The notes below the pieces were generated by a model. It saw nothing but the letters and a program-made list of their open reading frames with translations, was not told where the DNA came from and ran no database searches. This document shows, in pieces, positions 44,251 through 53,474 of a DNA stretch of 64,000 nt. Each line of letters starts with the position of its first letter. Positions within the stretch are counted from its first letter, which is position 1. The position numbers and the translations under genes are program-made. The stretch is from positions 1,844,436 through 1,908,435 of the forward strand of contig NZ_CP041352.1 in NCBI RefSeq assembly GCF_009746125.1, in the 5' to 3' direction. The DNA comes from Casimicrobium huifangae (GTDB taxonomy: Bacteria; Pseudomonadota; Gammaproteobacteria; Burkholderiales; Casimicrobiaceae).

Positions 44251-45552
44251 TCAGCGGTCGTCCGCGATGGCCAGCAGCACCAGCGCCAGCACTGCGGCCG
44301 GGATGGGTTTAACCAGCGGCCCCAGTGGATCCAGCCAGAGTGACGGCAGCAGCAGCGTGCCGCCAACCAGATAGCCCACCGTCACCGCCACCATTGCAAG
44401 CGCGGCGGCACGCAGAGTGCGCCGATGCAGCACCGCCAGGCCCAACAGCGCATCGACAGCAGCGCCACCGAACACAACGGCTTGCGCTGCGATGCCTTCG
44501 ATGCCGGCAGCAGCGAGCAGTGAGAGTGCCGGCCGCGGATTCGCGACAGCGATCACGGCGGTGGTACACCAGAACGCCGCGAGCGTCAGCACCAGCAAGG
44601 GTTTGAGCAGAAACAACCGCGCAAACCAGCGCTCTTGCACGGTGGCAGGCATCCGTTGCAGCGTCTCGCGAAGAGTCAGCAGTCGCGTGCCAGTCGTCGC
44701 CTGCCACGCCGTGCTGTCGCCAAGCACGCCGTGTTTGATCTCCCGCATCGCCGTCGTCCGCAGCGGCGAACGCCAGCCCAGCCAGGTGAGACCATCAGCG
44801 ATCCGGGCCACCGGGCGCGCGAGGGCATCCGGCAGGCGCAGCATGGGCGCCGGCGGCAAGCCCAGCCAGGCGCGCAGTTGCATCACCACTTCAGCGAAGG
44901 TGTGGGTATCGGCCTCAACGAGATCAAAGCGACGCCCCGTCGGCACAACGCCATCGAGACATTGGCGAGCGGCCGACGCCACGTCGGTGACGGCCACCGT
45001 CTGTACTGTGCAGTCAGCGTGGACGATTGGCAACACCAGTGGCATTGCTGCCAGCGCTCGCAGCAGCGCGCTGCCGCCGTAGGCCTGCGGCGAAAGCACG
45101 AGACCCGGGCGCAGGATCCACCAATCGAGCGTGCTGGTCGCCAGCGCGGCGTCGGCAGCCGCCTTGCTGCGCATGAAGCCGGTATCGGCGTCGGCGGTGG
45201 CTCGCGTCGCAGAAATCTGGACAAAGCGGCGGATTGCCAACGTCTCGCACGCGGCAATCAGGGCGCGAACAGCATCGGACTGAATGACGAATACATCGTC
45301 GCGCGGCCCGTCCTGCAACACACCGGAACAGTTGACGATCGCGTCGGGTTTACAGCCTCGAAGCAGTGGTGTCCATGCATCAGCGGTGGTCAGGTCAGCA
45401 AGGTCGCCACGCAGCCACTGCACCGCTGGAAGTGCCTGCGATGCCTGAGCAATATTGCGGCCGAGGCCGATGACCTCATGGCCATGGGCAAGCGACTCGC
45501 GCACCACGGCGCTGCCGATCAGACCGTAGGCGCCGAGGACGACAACGCGCAT
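44251..45552 (-). CDS. SDR/NAD(P)-binding protein fused to a DoxX-like membrane domain
   Basis: The 433-residue protein has an extended SDR-type Rossmann fold (about 1-300, nucleotide motif VVLGAYGLIGSAVV at 4-17, ISATRAT, and a degenerate active site) followed by four membrane helices of DoxX-like type (about 310-430: LLVLTLAAFWCTTAVIAV, AVDALLGLAVL, ALAMVAVTVGYLVGG, PIPAAVLALVLLAI). The function of this fusion is unknown; a membrane-bound redox step is suggested by the parts. DUF2269 follows. Confidence 0.85.
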   Translation of the reverse strand: MRVVVLGAYGLIGSAVVRESLAHGHEVIGLGRNIAQASQALPAVQWLRGDLADLTTADAWTPLLRGCKPDAIVNCSGVLQDGPRDDVFVIQSDAVRALIAACETLAIRRFVQISATRATADADTGFMRSKAAADAALATSTLDWWILRPGLVLSPQAYGGSALLRALAAMPLVLPIVHADCTVQTVAVTDVASAARQCLDGVVPTGRRFDLVEADTHTFAEVVMQLRAWLGLPPAPMLRLPDALARPVARIADGLTWLGWRSPLRTTAMREIKHGVLGDSTAWQATTGTRLLTLRETLQRMPATVQERWFARLFLLKPLLVLTLAAFWCTTAVIAVANPRPALSLLAAAGIEGIAAQAVVFGGAAVDALLGLAVLHRRTLRAAALAMVAVTVGYLVGGTLLLPSLWLDPLGPLVKPIPAAVLALVLLAIADDR

Positions 45553-45599
45553 GGGGATTTGTCGATTAGCGCGCGTGGGCCGTGCAAGTCAGGCGCGGT

Positions 45600-46058
45600 T
45601 CAAGCCAGCGTCTTGACGAAGTCCAGCACCTCTTGCGCGTGACCGGCCACCTTGACGCCGCGCCACTCGTGCGCAAGCTTGCCATCGGCGCCAATGACGA
45701 AGGTGCTGCGGACGACGCCACGCACCTGTTTGCCGTACATGTTCTTCATGTGGATCACGTCGAACTGGGTGCAGAGTGTTTCTTCGCTGTCGGAGATCAG
45801 CGGGAACGGAAAACCCTGTTTGCTGCAAAAGTTGTCGTGCGACTTCACGCTGTCGCGCGACACGCCGGCGACGACCGCATTGGCTTTCAGGAATTGCTTG
45901 TGTAGCGCCGCGAAATCGAGCCCCTCGGTCGTGCAGCCGGGCGTGCTGTCCTTCGGGTAGAAGTAAAGCACCACGATTTTGCCCTTGTGCTCGGACAGTT
46001 TGAAGGTACCGCCCCCGTTGGTGGGCAGGCTGAAATCGGCGACTTTGGCATTGGCCAC
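45600..46058 (-). CDS. bcp: thioredoxin-dependent peroxiredoxin (Bcp/PrxQ type)
   Basis: This peroxiredoxin reduces hydrogen and organic peroxides. The 152-residue protein has the peroxidatic Cys in YFYPKDSTPGCTTEGLDF (about residue 44), a second Cys nearby in FCSKQGF, and FVIGADGKLAHEWRGVKV at the end. The start GTG at 46058 sits behind an AAGGAG ribosome site; the open frame continues upstream into arnD without meaning. It is 47 bases downstream of arnD. Confidence 0.92.
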   Translation of the reverse strand: MANAKVADFSLPTNGGGTFKLSEHKGKIVVLYFYPKDSTPGCTTEGLDFAALHKQFLKANAVVAGVSRDSVKSHDNFCSKQGFPFPLISDSEETLCTQFDVIHMKNMYGKQVRGVVRSTFVIGADGKLAHEWRGVKVAGHAQEVLDFVKTLA

Positions 46059-46105
46059 GAACTGCTCCTTGCATCGCGCCGCGCCAGTTGCGGGCGCGGC
46101 GAACG

Positions 46106-47065
46106 TTATCGACGCAGCGATTGTTCCAGATTCGCCAGATACGGCGTGCCCTGTTTGATCAAGGTGCCGGAGCGGCCGGCCAGCGTGCCCCATTCCACCT
46201 CGCAAAATGGCAGCGCATTGACATCGAGGCGGTCGAAATATTGACCGGTGCTGATCAGTTCGTAACCCTGTTCGCGCCAACCGGCGATCAGCCGCTCCAT
46301 CACCGGCAGCAGCGCCATGCCTTCGAGCTCGGCGTGCAGCGTGAAGACGTGATCGCGGCGATCCTGCGCCGTCATCGCGAGCAGGCGTTCGTGCACGTTG
46401 TCCGCCGTGCAGCCGGCCAGACCAATCATTTCGTCAAGGGTTGGCAGCGTCGTCGGTATCTGCACCACCGGCATCGGTTCCGCCTTCACCAGCGGCCAGA
46501 ACGGGCCGGAGGACGCGCTGTCAGCGCGGGCGTCGGACGCGTAGCGGTAGCCGAGTGTGCCCTGCGCGCGCAGCGCGTCGCGGCTCATCTGCCAGCCGGC
46601 GGCGCCGCAGGTCTGCGCAGCGGAGCCGAACACGTCAATGAAACGATCATGCGCGTGCTGCATCTGCGCACGCCCCCAGGCGTCGGGTTTGTGCATCACG
46701 CCGTCCTGCCAGGCAACATGATCCCAGCAGTGGATGCCGCACTCGAAGCCAGCGTCACGGGTGGCGCGCATCACCTCGGCGCCGCGCCGCCCGATGTCCG
46801 GCCCTGGCAACAACGTACCGTAGAGGAGCGTCTTCAGGCCGTAGTTGCTGCGCACCGACGTGCGGCGCACCTTCGCCAGAAACCCGGGCCGAAAGATGCG
46901 CTTTAGCGCGCGACCGGTGTGATCCGGCCCCATCGAGAACAGAAAAGTTGCGCCAACATTTTCGCGACGGAACAGCTCAACCAGTCGCGGCGTGCCTTCC
47001 AGCGTGCCGCGCAGGGTATCGACGTCAACCTTGAGGCAGAGTACCGGCATCTGGCTGCCGGACAT
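46106..47065 (-). CDS. arnD: 4-deoxy-4-formamido-L-arabinose-phosphoundecaprenol deformylase
   Basis: ArnD removes the formyl group from the undecaprenyl-phosphate-linked amino sugar in the Ara4N pathway. The 319-residue protein has a NodB/polysaccharide deacetylase fold: KVDVDTLRGT near the start (Asp ligand), GIHCWDHVAWQDGV (His/Asp), and a late LHAEL. The start at 47065 overlaps the last base of the decarboxylase stop. It is the last enzyme gene of the Ara4N operon; bcp follows. Confidence 0.93.
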   Translation of the reverse strand: MSGSQMPVLCLKVDVDTLRGTLEGTPRLVELFRRENVGATFLFSMGPDHTGRALKRIFRPGFLAKVRRTSVRSNYGLKTLLYGTLLPGPDIGRRGAEVMRATRDAGFECGIHCWDHVAWQDGVMHKPDAWGRAQMQHAHDRFIDVFGSAAQTCGAAGWQMSRDALRAQGTLGYRYASDARADSASSGPFWPLVKAEPMPVVQIPTTLPTLDEMIGLAGCTADNVHERLLAMTAQDRRDHVFTLHAELEGMALLPVMERLIAGWREQGYELISTGQYFDRLDVNALPFCEVEWGTLAGRSGTLIKQGTPYLANLEQSLRR

Positions 47066-48111
47066 CAGGCCTTGTTGCCGGCAGTCATCGCGGCAGCTTC
47101 TTCACGGTAGGCTTCGAGAATCTTGCGTAGCGAGCGCGCCATGGTCACGCGCGGCAACCAGTCGAGTTCGTCAACTGTATTGGTGATGCGCGGCGTGCGG
47201 TCCTGCACGTCCTGATAGCCAACGCCGTAGTAGGCTTCGGCGGTGGTATCGACCAGTTTCGACTTTGCTGCTCCGGACTGATATTCCGGATATTCCGGCG
47301 CCAGTTTCAGCAGCATTTCGGCGAGTTCACGAACCGAGTGATTGTTGGCCGGATTGCCGATGTTGTAGATCTTGCTGGTAGCGACGCCGCGCGGGTTTTC
47401 GATGATGGTCATCAGCGCGGCGATGGCATCCTCAACATCAGTGAAGCTACGGCGGGCAGAGCCGCCATCCACGAGCTGGATCGGTTCGCCGCGAATGATG
47501 TGGCCGATGAACTGGGTGATCACACGGGCACCACCGGGGTTGCTGGCAGTCAGCGAGTCAAGTCCGGCGCCGATCCAGTTGAACGGGCGGAACAGGGTGT
47601 AATCGAGCTCGCCTTTCAGGCCATAGGCGTGAATCACGCGATCCAGCAGTTGCTTCGATATCGAATAGATCCAGCGCGGCTTGTTGATCGGGCCGACCAC
47701 CAGATCGGATTGCTCGGGATCAAACTCCTTGTCCTTGCACATGCCGTAGACCTCGGAGGTCGACGGGAAGATCAGCCGTTTCTTGTGCTTGACGCACATG
47801 CGCACGATCGGCAGATTGGCCTCGAAATCGAGCTCGAAGACGCGCAGCGGGTCACGAACATAGGTCGCCGGCGTGGCAATGGCCACCAGCGGCAGGACAA
47901 CGTCGCAGGCCGCGACCTGCTGGTCAATCCAGTCGGTGCTGGTGAGCATGTCGCGCTCGTGGAAGTCGAAACGCGGATGCTCAAGCAGCGGCTTCAGGCG
48001 ATGGCTGCCCAAGTCCATGCCGACGATCTGCCAGTCGGTGTTGGCGAGGATGGCGCGGCTCAGGTGGTGGCCGATGAAGCCGTTGGCGCCGAGGATGAGG
48101 ATTTTTTTCAT
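47065..48111 (-). CDS. arnA: UDP-glucuronate decarboxylase (ArnA C-terminal half as a separate protein)
   Basis: This oxidative decarboxylase turns UDP-glucuronate into UDP-4-keto-pentose, the first step to Ara4N. The 348-residue extended SDR has the NAD motif LILGANGFIGHHLSR (4-18), the catalytic region FPSTSEVYGMCKDKEFDP (with the Ser/Glu pair of ArnA), the YSISK active-site motif, and FRPFNWIGAGLDSL. In E. coli it is fused to the formyltransferase; here it is free-standing. I choose the ATG at 48111 at the Rossmann strand; a GTG at 48132 is possible. Confidence 0.93.
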   Translation of the reverse strand: MKKILILGANGFIGHHLSRAILANTDWQIVGMDLGSHRLKPLLEHPRFDFHERDMLTSTDWIDQQVAACDVVLPLVAIATPATYVRDPLRVFELDFEANLPIVRMCVKHKKRLIFPSTSEVYGMCKDKEFDPEQSDLVVGPINKPRWIYSISKQLLDRVIHAYGLKGELDYTLFRPFNWIGAGLDSLTASNPGGARVITQFIGHIIRGEPIQLVDGGSARRSFTDVEDAIAALMTIIENPRGVATSKIYNIGNPANNHSVRELAEMLLKLAPEYPEYQSGAAKSKLVDTTAEAYYGVGYQDVQDRTPRITNTVDELDWLPRVTMARSLRKILEAYREEAAAMTAGNKA

Positions 48112-48166
48112 GATGTTCTTTTGCTCTCCCACATGGCAGGAGCGGCATCAGCGGGCGGGTAGATTG

Positions 48167-49090
48167 CTATTGTTTCACGGTAGCCAGCCACGTTTGGCTG
48201 GCGCTCGCGTCGAGAGTCTTGTCCTCTACGATCAGTCGCAGCGGGATCAGCAGCTTGCCGTCGCCACAGACGAACCCCGACGATCCGTTGCTCGTGCGGG
48301 CGATCTGGCCCGCGACGGGTACGCTGGACGTCGCTTCTGCTGCGGCGACGCGGGCCTTTGCCACGATGATGCGTTTCGAACCAACGTCTGCAAAGGCGCC
48401 GGGGTAGGGTGGTGCGACTGCACGCACGAGGTTGTTCACCTCGGCGGCCGTGCGTGTCCAGTCGATGCGGCCATCTTCCGACTTGCGGCCCGAGAAGTAC
48501 GAGCCTGCCTTGAGATTGAGTGGCACGCTCGGCGCAGTGCCGGCAATCAGTTGCGGCAGCGCACGCGCCAGTGTCAGTTCAGCGGCGACGGTGACCTTCT
48601 GGAAAACTTCGAACGCCGTATCGTCCCCCAGGATGGGCACGGCCGTCTGCGCGACCAGATTGCCGGCGTCCGGCTTGATCTCCATGTAGTGCAGCGAGGC
48701 GCCAGTTTCGCGCTCGCCGTGCAGCACTGCCCAGTTCACTGGCACCCGGCCGCGATACTTCGGCAGCAGCGAGCCGTGCATGTTCAGCGCGCCACGCGTC
48801 GGGATGCCGAGCAGATCGGCGCCCAGCATCTTGCGGTAGTAGAACGAGAAGAAGAATTCCGGCGCCAGCGCCCGGATGCGGGCCACCACATCCGGTGCGT
48901 TGGCGTCATCGGGCGTGATGAATGGAATACTGTGGTCGGCGCAGACCTGAGCCACGGAGTCGTACCAGATGGTCTCGGTGGGCGAATCCTCATGCGTCAG
49001 CACCAGCGCAACATCGACGCCCTGATCAAGCAGCACGCGCAGGCAGCGCACGCCGACGTTGTGATACGCAAAGACAACGGCGCGGGTCAT
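48167..49090 (-). CDS. arnA: UDP-Ara4N formyltransferase (ArnA N-terminal half as a separate protein)
   Basis: The enzyme transfers a formyl group from N10-formyl-tetrahydrofolate to UDP-4-amino-arabinose. The 307-residue protein has the formyltransferase fold: catalytic Asn/His in LNMHGSLLPKYRGRVPVNWA (about 100-119), the Asp in HYMEIKPDAGNLVAQ, and a C-terminal OB-like domain (about 205-305). It corresponds to E. coli ArnA residues 1-304. The start overlaps the arnC stop (ATGA). A 55-base gap separates it from the decarboxylase gene. Confidence 0.92.
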   Translation of the reverse strand: MTRAVVFAYHNVGVRCLRVLLDQGVDVALVLTHEDSPTETIWYDSVAQVCADHSIPFITPDDANAPDVVARIRALAPEFFFSFYYRKMLGADLLGIPTRGALNMHGSLLPKYRGRVPVNWAVLHGERETGASLHYMEIKPDAGNLVAQTAVPILGDDTAFEVFQKVTVAAELTLARALPQLIAGTAPSVPLNLKAGSYFSGRKSEDGRIDWTRTAAEVNNLVRAVAPPYPGAFADVGSKRIIVAKARVAAAEATSSVPVAGQIARTSNGSSGFVCGDGKLLIPLRLIVEDKTLDASASQTWLATVKQ

Positions 49091-50088
49091 GCCAGATCGC
49101 GTGCGGAAGCGATGTCACTGGCGCCAGCTGGGAAGGCCGGAGCCTGCTCGACCACGCGGTCGATCACATAGCGCGGTCGGTCACGCACCTGCAGATAGAT
49201 GCGCCCCACATATTCACCCACCAGCCCGAGACCAAACAGCACCATGCCGATCAGAAAGAACTCGAGAATGTCGCGATCCAGCATGGCGAGCAGCGCCTCG
49301 CGCATCGGCAGCGTGGTCATCCGGTACACCATCAGCGCCAGATAGGTCAGCGCCGAGCCGACGGCCACCAGCATGCCAAGCAGCGAAAACATCTGCAGCG
49401 GTACCAGTGAGAAGCCGGTCATCAGGTCAAAGTTGAGCCGCAGCAACTGGTAGAACGAATACTTCGATTCGCCGGCCGCGCGCTCCGCGTGCGCCACCAC
49501 CACTTCGGTGGGGTTCATCGCGAAGGTGTAGGCGAGCGCCGGAATGAAGGTGCGCACCTCGCGGGTCTGGTTGATCAGCTCCACGATGCGGCGCGAATAG
49601 GCACGCAGCATGCAGCCCTGATCAGTCATCTTGATTCGCGTCGTCTTTTCGCGGATGCGGTTGAGCAGCTTCGAGGCGGCGCCGCGCCACCAGGCATCGC
49701 CACGCCGCATGTCGCGGATGGAGCCAACGTAGTCGTGGCCCTCACGATAGGCGGCGAGCAGCTTGTGAATCTCTTCCGGTGGATTCTGCAGATCGGCGTC
49801 GAGCGTGACGGCGATCTCCCCTCGCACATGCGCAAAGCCGGCAAGGATCGCGCTGTGCTGGCCAAAGTTGCCCGAGAACAGGATCACCCGTGTCACGTCA
49901 GGACGTTTGTTCTGCTGATCGAGCAGCAGCGCCGGCGAGCGGTCGCGGCTGCCATCGTTGATGAAGATGACTTCGTACGCCGTGTTCAGTGCATCGAGCG
50001 CCGGGTAGAGCCTGGCGAACAGTTCGGTGAGAACAGCCTCCTCGTTGTAGACGGGGATGACGACGGAGAGCGTTGGATGATGGCTCAC
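49087..50088 (-). CDS. arnC: undecaprenyl-phosphate 4-deoxy-4-formamido-L-arabinose transferase
   Basis: This GT2 glycosyltransferase moves the formylated sugar onto undecaprenyl phosphate at the cytoplasmic face. The 333-residue protein has the GT-A domain (about 8-235; VVIPVYNEEAVLTELFARLY, then VTLDADLQNPPEEIHKLL with the DxD-type Asp) and two C-terminal membrane helices (about 233-295). It is translationally coupled to arnB and to the formyltransferase gene. Confidence 0.92.
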   Translation of the reverse strand: MSHHPTLSVVIPVYNEEAVLTELFARLYPALDALNTAYEVIFINDGSRDRSPALLLDQQNKRPDVTRVILFSGNFGQHSAILAGFAHVRGEIAVTLDADLQNPPEEIHKLLAAYREGHDYVGSIRDMRRGDAWWRGAASKLLNRIREKTTRIKMTDQGCMLRAYSRRIVELINQTREVRTFIPALAYTFAMNPTEVVVAHAERAAGESKYSFYQLLRLNFDLMTGFSLVPLQMFSLLGMLVAVGSALTYLALMVYRMTTLPMREALLAMLDRDILEFFLIGMVLFGLGLVGEYVGRIYLQVRDRPRYVIDRVVEQAPAFPAGASDIASARDLA

Positions 50089-51263
50089 TGCAAGCCGCCT
50101 TCCTTGAGTACGTCCGTCAGCGCCGCGCAGACATAGTCGACATCGCTTTCGGTCAATCCGGCATGCAGCGGCAAGGTCAGCGTCGTATCGGCAATCAGTT
50201 CGGTATTGGGCAGATCGCCCGCTTTCCAGCCCTGCTTGCGGAACAGGCTGGTCAGATGCGGCGACTCATAGGAGACGCTGGTGGCGACCTGACGCACCTT
50301 CATGGCATCCATCACCTGCGGGCGGGTGAAGGTCATGCGATCGAGCGGCAGGCGGATGGCGAACAGATTCCAGCTATGCCCGGCCTCGTCACCGGCGTGG
50401 CCCGCGTGCGGCAGCAGGTCGTCGGACAGTACCTCGCGCAGGTTCGACAGGTAACGATGTGCCAGTTTCCGGCGGTGAGCGCTGAAGTGGTCAAGCTTCT
50501 TCAGCTGCGCGCGGCCGATGGCGGCGTTGACATCCGGCAGGTTGAATTTGCCGCCGGGAAAATCGACATCACGCGTCTGGTCCGGCAGCCGTGAAATGCC
50601 GTGGAAGCGCAGCACTTCGACGCGTTTGGCGTCCGCCACATCGTTGCACACCAGTGCGCCGCCTTCAATGGTGGTGATGTTCTTGTTCGGATGAAAGGAG
50701 AACAGTGCAATGTCGCCGAAGCTGCCAATCGCCTTGCCGCGCCAGGACGAACCGACGGCGAGCGCGGCGTCTTCAATCACGCGCAGCTTGTGCTGCTTTG
50801 CGAACGCGTACAAGGCGTCCATGTCGCAGGCGAGGCCGGCGTAGTGGGTCGGGATGATCGCCTTCGTGCGCGGTGTCAGGCGACGGGTGGCGTCGGCGAG
50901 ATCAATATTGCGGCTCTTCAGGTCAACATCGACGAAGACGGCCCTGGCGCCGACCTTCTCGACCATGTTGCCGCTGGAAAAGAAAGTCTGTGCACCGATC
51001 AGCACTTCATCACCCGCACCGATGCCCAGCAACTGCAGGGCAACTTCAAGTGCCGCCGTTTCACTGGTCAGTACGCGTGTTGGGCGTCCGCCGAAGTAGG
51101 CCGAAAGCTCATTTTCAAGCGCGATGACATTGGGGCCCGAGGCGATCCAGCCGGAGCGCAGGACGGCGTCGGAGGCGGCAAATTCTTCCTCGCCCAGCAG
51201 CGGCGCGGCGAAGGCGATGGGCCTGGCCGGCGGCTTCAGGGCAGAGGTTGATTCAGGGCTCAT
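50085..51263 (-). CDS. arnB: UDP-4-amino-4-deoxy-L-arabinose aminotransferase
   Basis: This PLP aminotransferase adds the amino group to UDP-4-keto-pentose. The 392-residue protein is a DegT/DnrJ/EryC1 sugar aminotransferase: GVGAGDEVLIGAQTFFSS-like loop (IGAGDEVLIGAQTFFSSGN), PTHYAGLACDMDAL, and the PLP Lys in FSFHPNKNITTIEGGALV. The ATG at 51263 overlaps the arnE stop (ATGA) and is preferred over an upstream GTG at 51278. Confidence 0.93.
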   Translation of the reverse strand: MSPESTSALKPPARPIAFAAPLLGEEEFAASDAVLRSGWIASGPNVIALENELSAYFGGRPTRVLTSETAALEVALQLLGIGAGDEVLIGAQTFFSSGNMVEKVGARAVFVDVDLKSRNIDLADATRRLTPRTKAIIPTHYAGLACDMDALYAFAKQHKLRVIEDAALAVGSSWRGKAIGSFGDIALFSFHPNKNITTIEGGALVCNDVADAKRVEVLRFHGISRLPDQTRDVDFPGGKFNLPDVNAAIGRAQLKKLDHFSAHRRKLAHRYLSNLREVLSDDLLPHAGHAGDEAGHSWNLFAIRLPLDRMTFTRPQVMDAMKVRQVATSVSYESPHLTSLFRKQGWKAGDLPNTELIADTTLTLPLHAGLTESDVDYVCAALTDVLKEGGLQ

Positions 51264-51640
51264 TTCGAAAAGTTCCACGAGAGCAACACGACCCCAATCA
51301 CAATGAAGCCGATGCCGACGATCTTTTGCACCGTCAGCGATTCACCAAACAGCCAGTACGCGATCAGCGCATTGACCACATAACCGATCGAGAGCAGCGG
51401 ATAGGCCACGCTCACCGGTGCCCTGGACAGCGTTGCGATCCAGGTGAAAAGACTGATGCCATAGCAGGTAAAACCAGCCCAGAACCACGGCACGCGCGCA
51501 ATTTGCATCAGCGTCTGCATCGTATCGGCACCGCCGAAACTGACGGTGCCGACGACATTGGTGCCGGCCTTCAGGAACAGTTGTGCCGCCGCGTTGAGCA
51601 GCACGCTGGTGATGGCAATGGCAAAAGCGGTGGCGGTCAT
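51260..51640 (-). CDS. arnE: EamA/SMR-type undecaprenyl-Ara4N flippase subunit
   Basis: The 126-residue protein has four membrane helices (about 4-22, 48-65, 75-95, 105-122) and the short EamA form (APVSVAYPLLSIGYVVNALI, then GESLTVQKIVGIGFIVIGVV). ArnE with ArnF is thought to flip undecaprenyl-phosphate-Ara4N to the periplasmic face. Only one such gene is present here, so it may act as a homodimer or its partner is elsewhere. It is coupled to arnB and lies 58 bases after arnT. Confidence 0.85.
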   Translation of the reverse strand: MTATAFAIAITSVLLNAAAQLFLKAGTNVVGTVSFGGADTMQTLMQIARVPWFWAGFTCYGISLFTWIATLSRAPVSVAYPLLSIGYVVNALIAYWLFGESLTVQKIVGIGFIVIGVVLLSWNFSK

Positions 51641-51698
51641 GCCAGTATTGTCCTATGAGCGCCGGATTGGCCTGACGACGGCAGTGGCAGCAGGCGCT

Positions 51699-53474
51699 TC
51701 AATGCGCTGCGTGACGCGCCAGGATGACCCGACGCAAGTCCGCTGCCACCACGTGGTACTCAAGACCGTGCAGGTCAAAGCGCGGCAGCTGATCGAAGTC
51801 GGTGATCGCATAGCCGCGTTCCAGCGCTTGCCATTCGTCGGCGAAATCCGCGAAATTGAAACGCACCTTGTGCGGTTCGGCGGCGGCACCGAGGCCCAGT
51901 TCGTCGAGGTAGTCGACCAGTATCGTCGTGCGTTCAAGGTAGGGCTGCAGCGTCTGCTCAAACAGTCCTACCGAGTAAAACGGATCGGCTTTCGAGTAGT
52001 TGGCATCAGCGGCAAGAAAATCCTGCACCAGTTGCTTGCTCGATGTGCTGGGCGACAGTGCCTCGTAACCGCTGGCCGTGATGCTGCCGCCAACGGTGGC
52101 GAGCACGGCGGCCATCAGCATGGCGTCAAAGCGGCGACCGCGGCGATTGAGCTGCCACGCGGCAAATACGGCCAGGGCAAAGAAACTTGCGCCGACGATC
52201 ACGTACAGCGAGAACGCATCGACCATGCCGGGTGTGTAGGCATCGTTGACGAAGCGTTCGCGCGCCAAAGGGATCAGGAACAACACCGCTGGCACGACTG
52301 CGATCAGCAGCAGCAGGCGGCGGAACGAGCGATCGGAACCGGCCAGCATGATCGGCGTCAGCAGTAGCGCGGCGGCCGGTGTAATGGGTAGCAGGTAGGA
52401 CGACAGCTTCGATTTCGATGCGCTGAAGAACAGGAAGATGAACACGCACCAGATGGTCAGAAATAGCGGCACGTTAAGCGTTGCACCCGCGTAGGTCTCG
52501 CGCAGCGTTTGCCAGCCGCTGCGGTGCAGCAGTTTGAGCAAGGCTGGCGTCCACGGCATCAGGCCTACGATCACCAGCGGCACGAAGTAAAACAGCGAAC
52601 CGATACGGTCGTGCTCTTCGTTGGCAAAGCGGCCGAAATGCTCGTAGATGAAGAAGAAATTGGCCCATTCCGGATTGCGTGACTGCACCAGCAGCGGCCA
52701 CGGCAGCGCGATCAGCAGGAATACCAGCGGTCCCCACAGCCATTCCAGTCGCGTCAGCAGACGCCATTGCCGGGTCATCAGCAGGTAGAGCACAAAGATG
52801 GCGCCCGGCAGCACGATGCCGATCAGCCCTTTGGAGAGGAAAGCCAGCGCGGCACCAGCCCATGCCGCCACCATCCAGCCGCGGGCAGCTGTCACCGATT
52901 GCCCCTGCACGCCAAAGCCGCGCAGCATGCCCACCAGCGTGAGCGTCATGAACGCGCTCAAACCCATGTCAAGCGTGTTGATGTGCGCGATCAGGAAGTA
53001 GTAGCACATGGCGCCGAGCACCGCGGTGGTGACCATCGCCACTTCGCGGCCAGCGAGCGCGCGGGCGGCGCACCAGGTGAACAGCAGCCCGAGCAGGCCG
53101 GTGAATGCCGGCCACCAGCGGCCGGTGAAGTTGTTCAGCCCGAAGGTGTCGATCGCCAGCGCCGTGGCCCAGTACTGCAGCGGCGGCTTCTCGAAGTACT
53201 TCAGGCCGTTGAGGGTTGGCGTCACGTAGTCGCCGGACACCGCCATTTCGCGGGCGATCTCGGCGTAGCGGCCTTCATCCGGGCGGACCAGGGTACGGTA
53301 GGCGGAGGGAATCAGCCAGGCGGCGAGGAATAGCGCAGCAAGCAGCGCCAGCAGAGGGGAGGACAGCTTCACGGCGGACGATGCTAGCAGAGGGGGCGCG
53401 GGCTGTGCGGGGGAGGATGCGGTGGTCGCCAGTCGGGCAGATTGCCTGTTTTCGGTAGTTTGATTCACTGACAA
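51699..53474 (-). CDS. arnT: lipid A 4-amino-4-deoxy-L-arabinose transferase
   Basis: This inner-membrane GT-C (PMT/GT83) enzyme transfers Ara4N from undecaprenyl phosphate to lipid A. The 591-residue protein has 11-13 helices and a soluble C-terminal domain (about 460-590). The catalytic acidic loop is in RTLVRPDEGRYAEIAREM (about 62-79), and YVTPTLNGLKYFEKPPLQYW follows. The start is uncertain: TTG at 53474 or GTG at 53468. Repeat copy F begins at the 5' edge of the gene, so its promoter lies in or beyond the repeat. Confidence 0.92.
   Translation of the reverse strand: MSVNQTTENRQSARLATTASSPAQPAPPLLASSAVKLSSPLLALLAALFLAAWLIPSAYRTLVRPDEGRYAEIAREMAVSGDYVTPTLNGLKYFEKPPLQYWATALAIDTFGLNNFTGRWWPAFTGLLGLLFTWCAARALAGREVAMVTTAVLGAMCYYFLIAHINTLDMGLSAFMTLTLVGMLRGFGVQGQSVTAARGWMVAAWAGAALAFLSKGLIGIVLPGAIFVLYLLMTRQWRLLTRLEWLWGPLVFLLIALPWPLLVQSRNPEWANFFFIYEHFGRFANEEHDRIGSLFYFVPLVIVGLMPWTPALLKLLHRSGWQTLRETYAGATLNVPLFLTIWCVFIFLFFSASKSKLSSYLLPITPAAALLLTPIMLAGSDRSFRRLLLLIAVVPAVLFLIPLARERFVNDAYTPGMVDAFSLYVIVGASFFALAVFAAWQLNRRGRRFDAMLMAAVLATVGGSITASGYEALSPSTSSKQLVQDFLAADANYSKADPFYSVGLFEQTLQPYLERTTILVDYLDELGLGAAAEPHKVRFNFADFADEWQALERGYAITDFDQLPRFDLHGLEYHVVAADLRRVILARHAAH

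Noticed and set aside
46088-46906. A plus-strand frame of 272 codons opposite arnD
   Set aside because: Antisense shadow; arnD motifs are complete on the minus strand.
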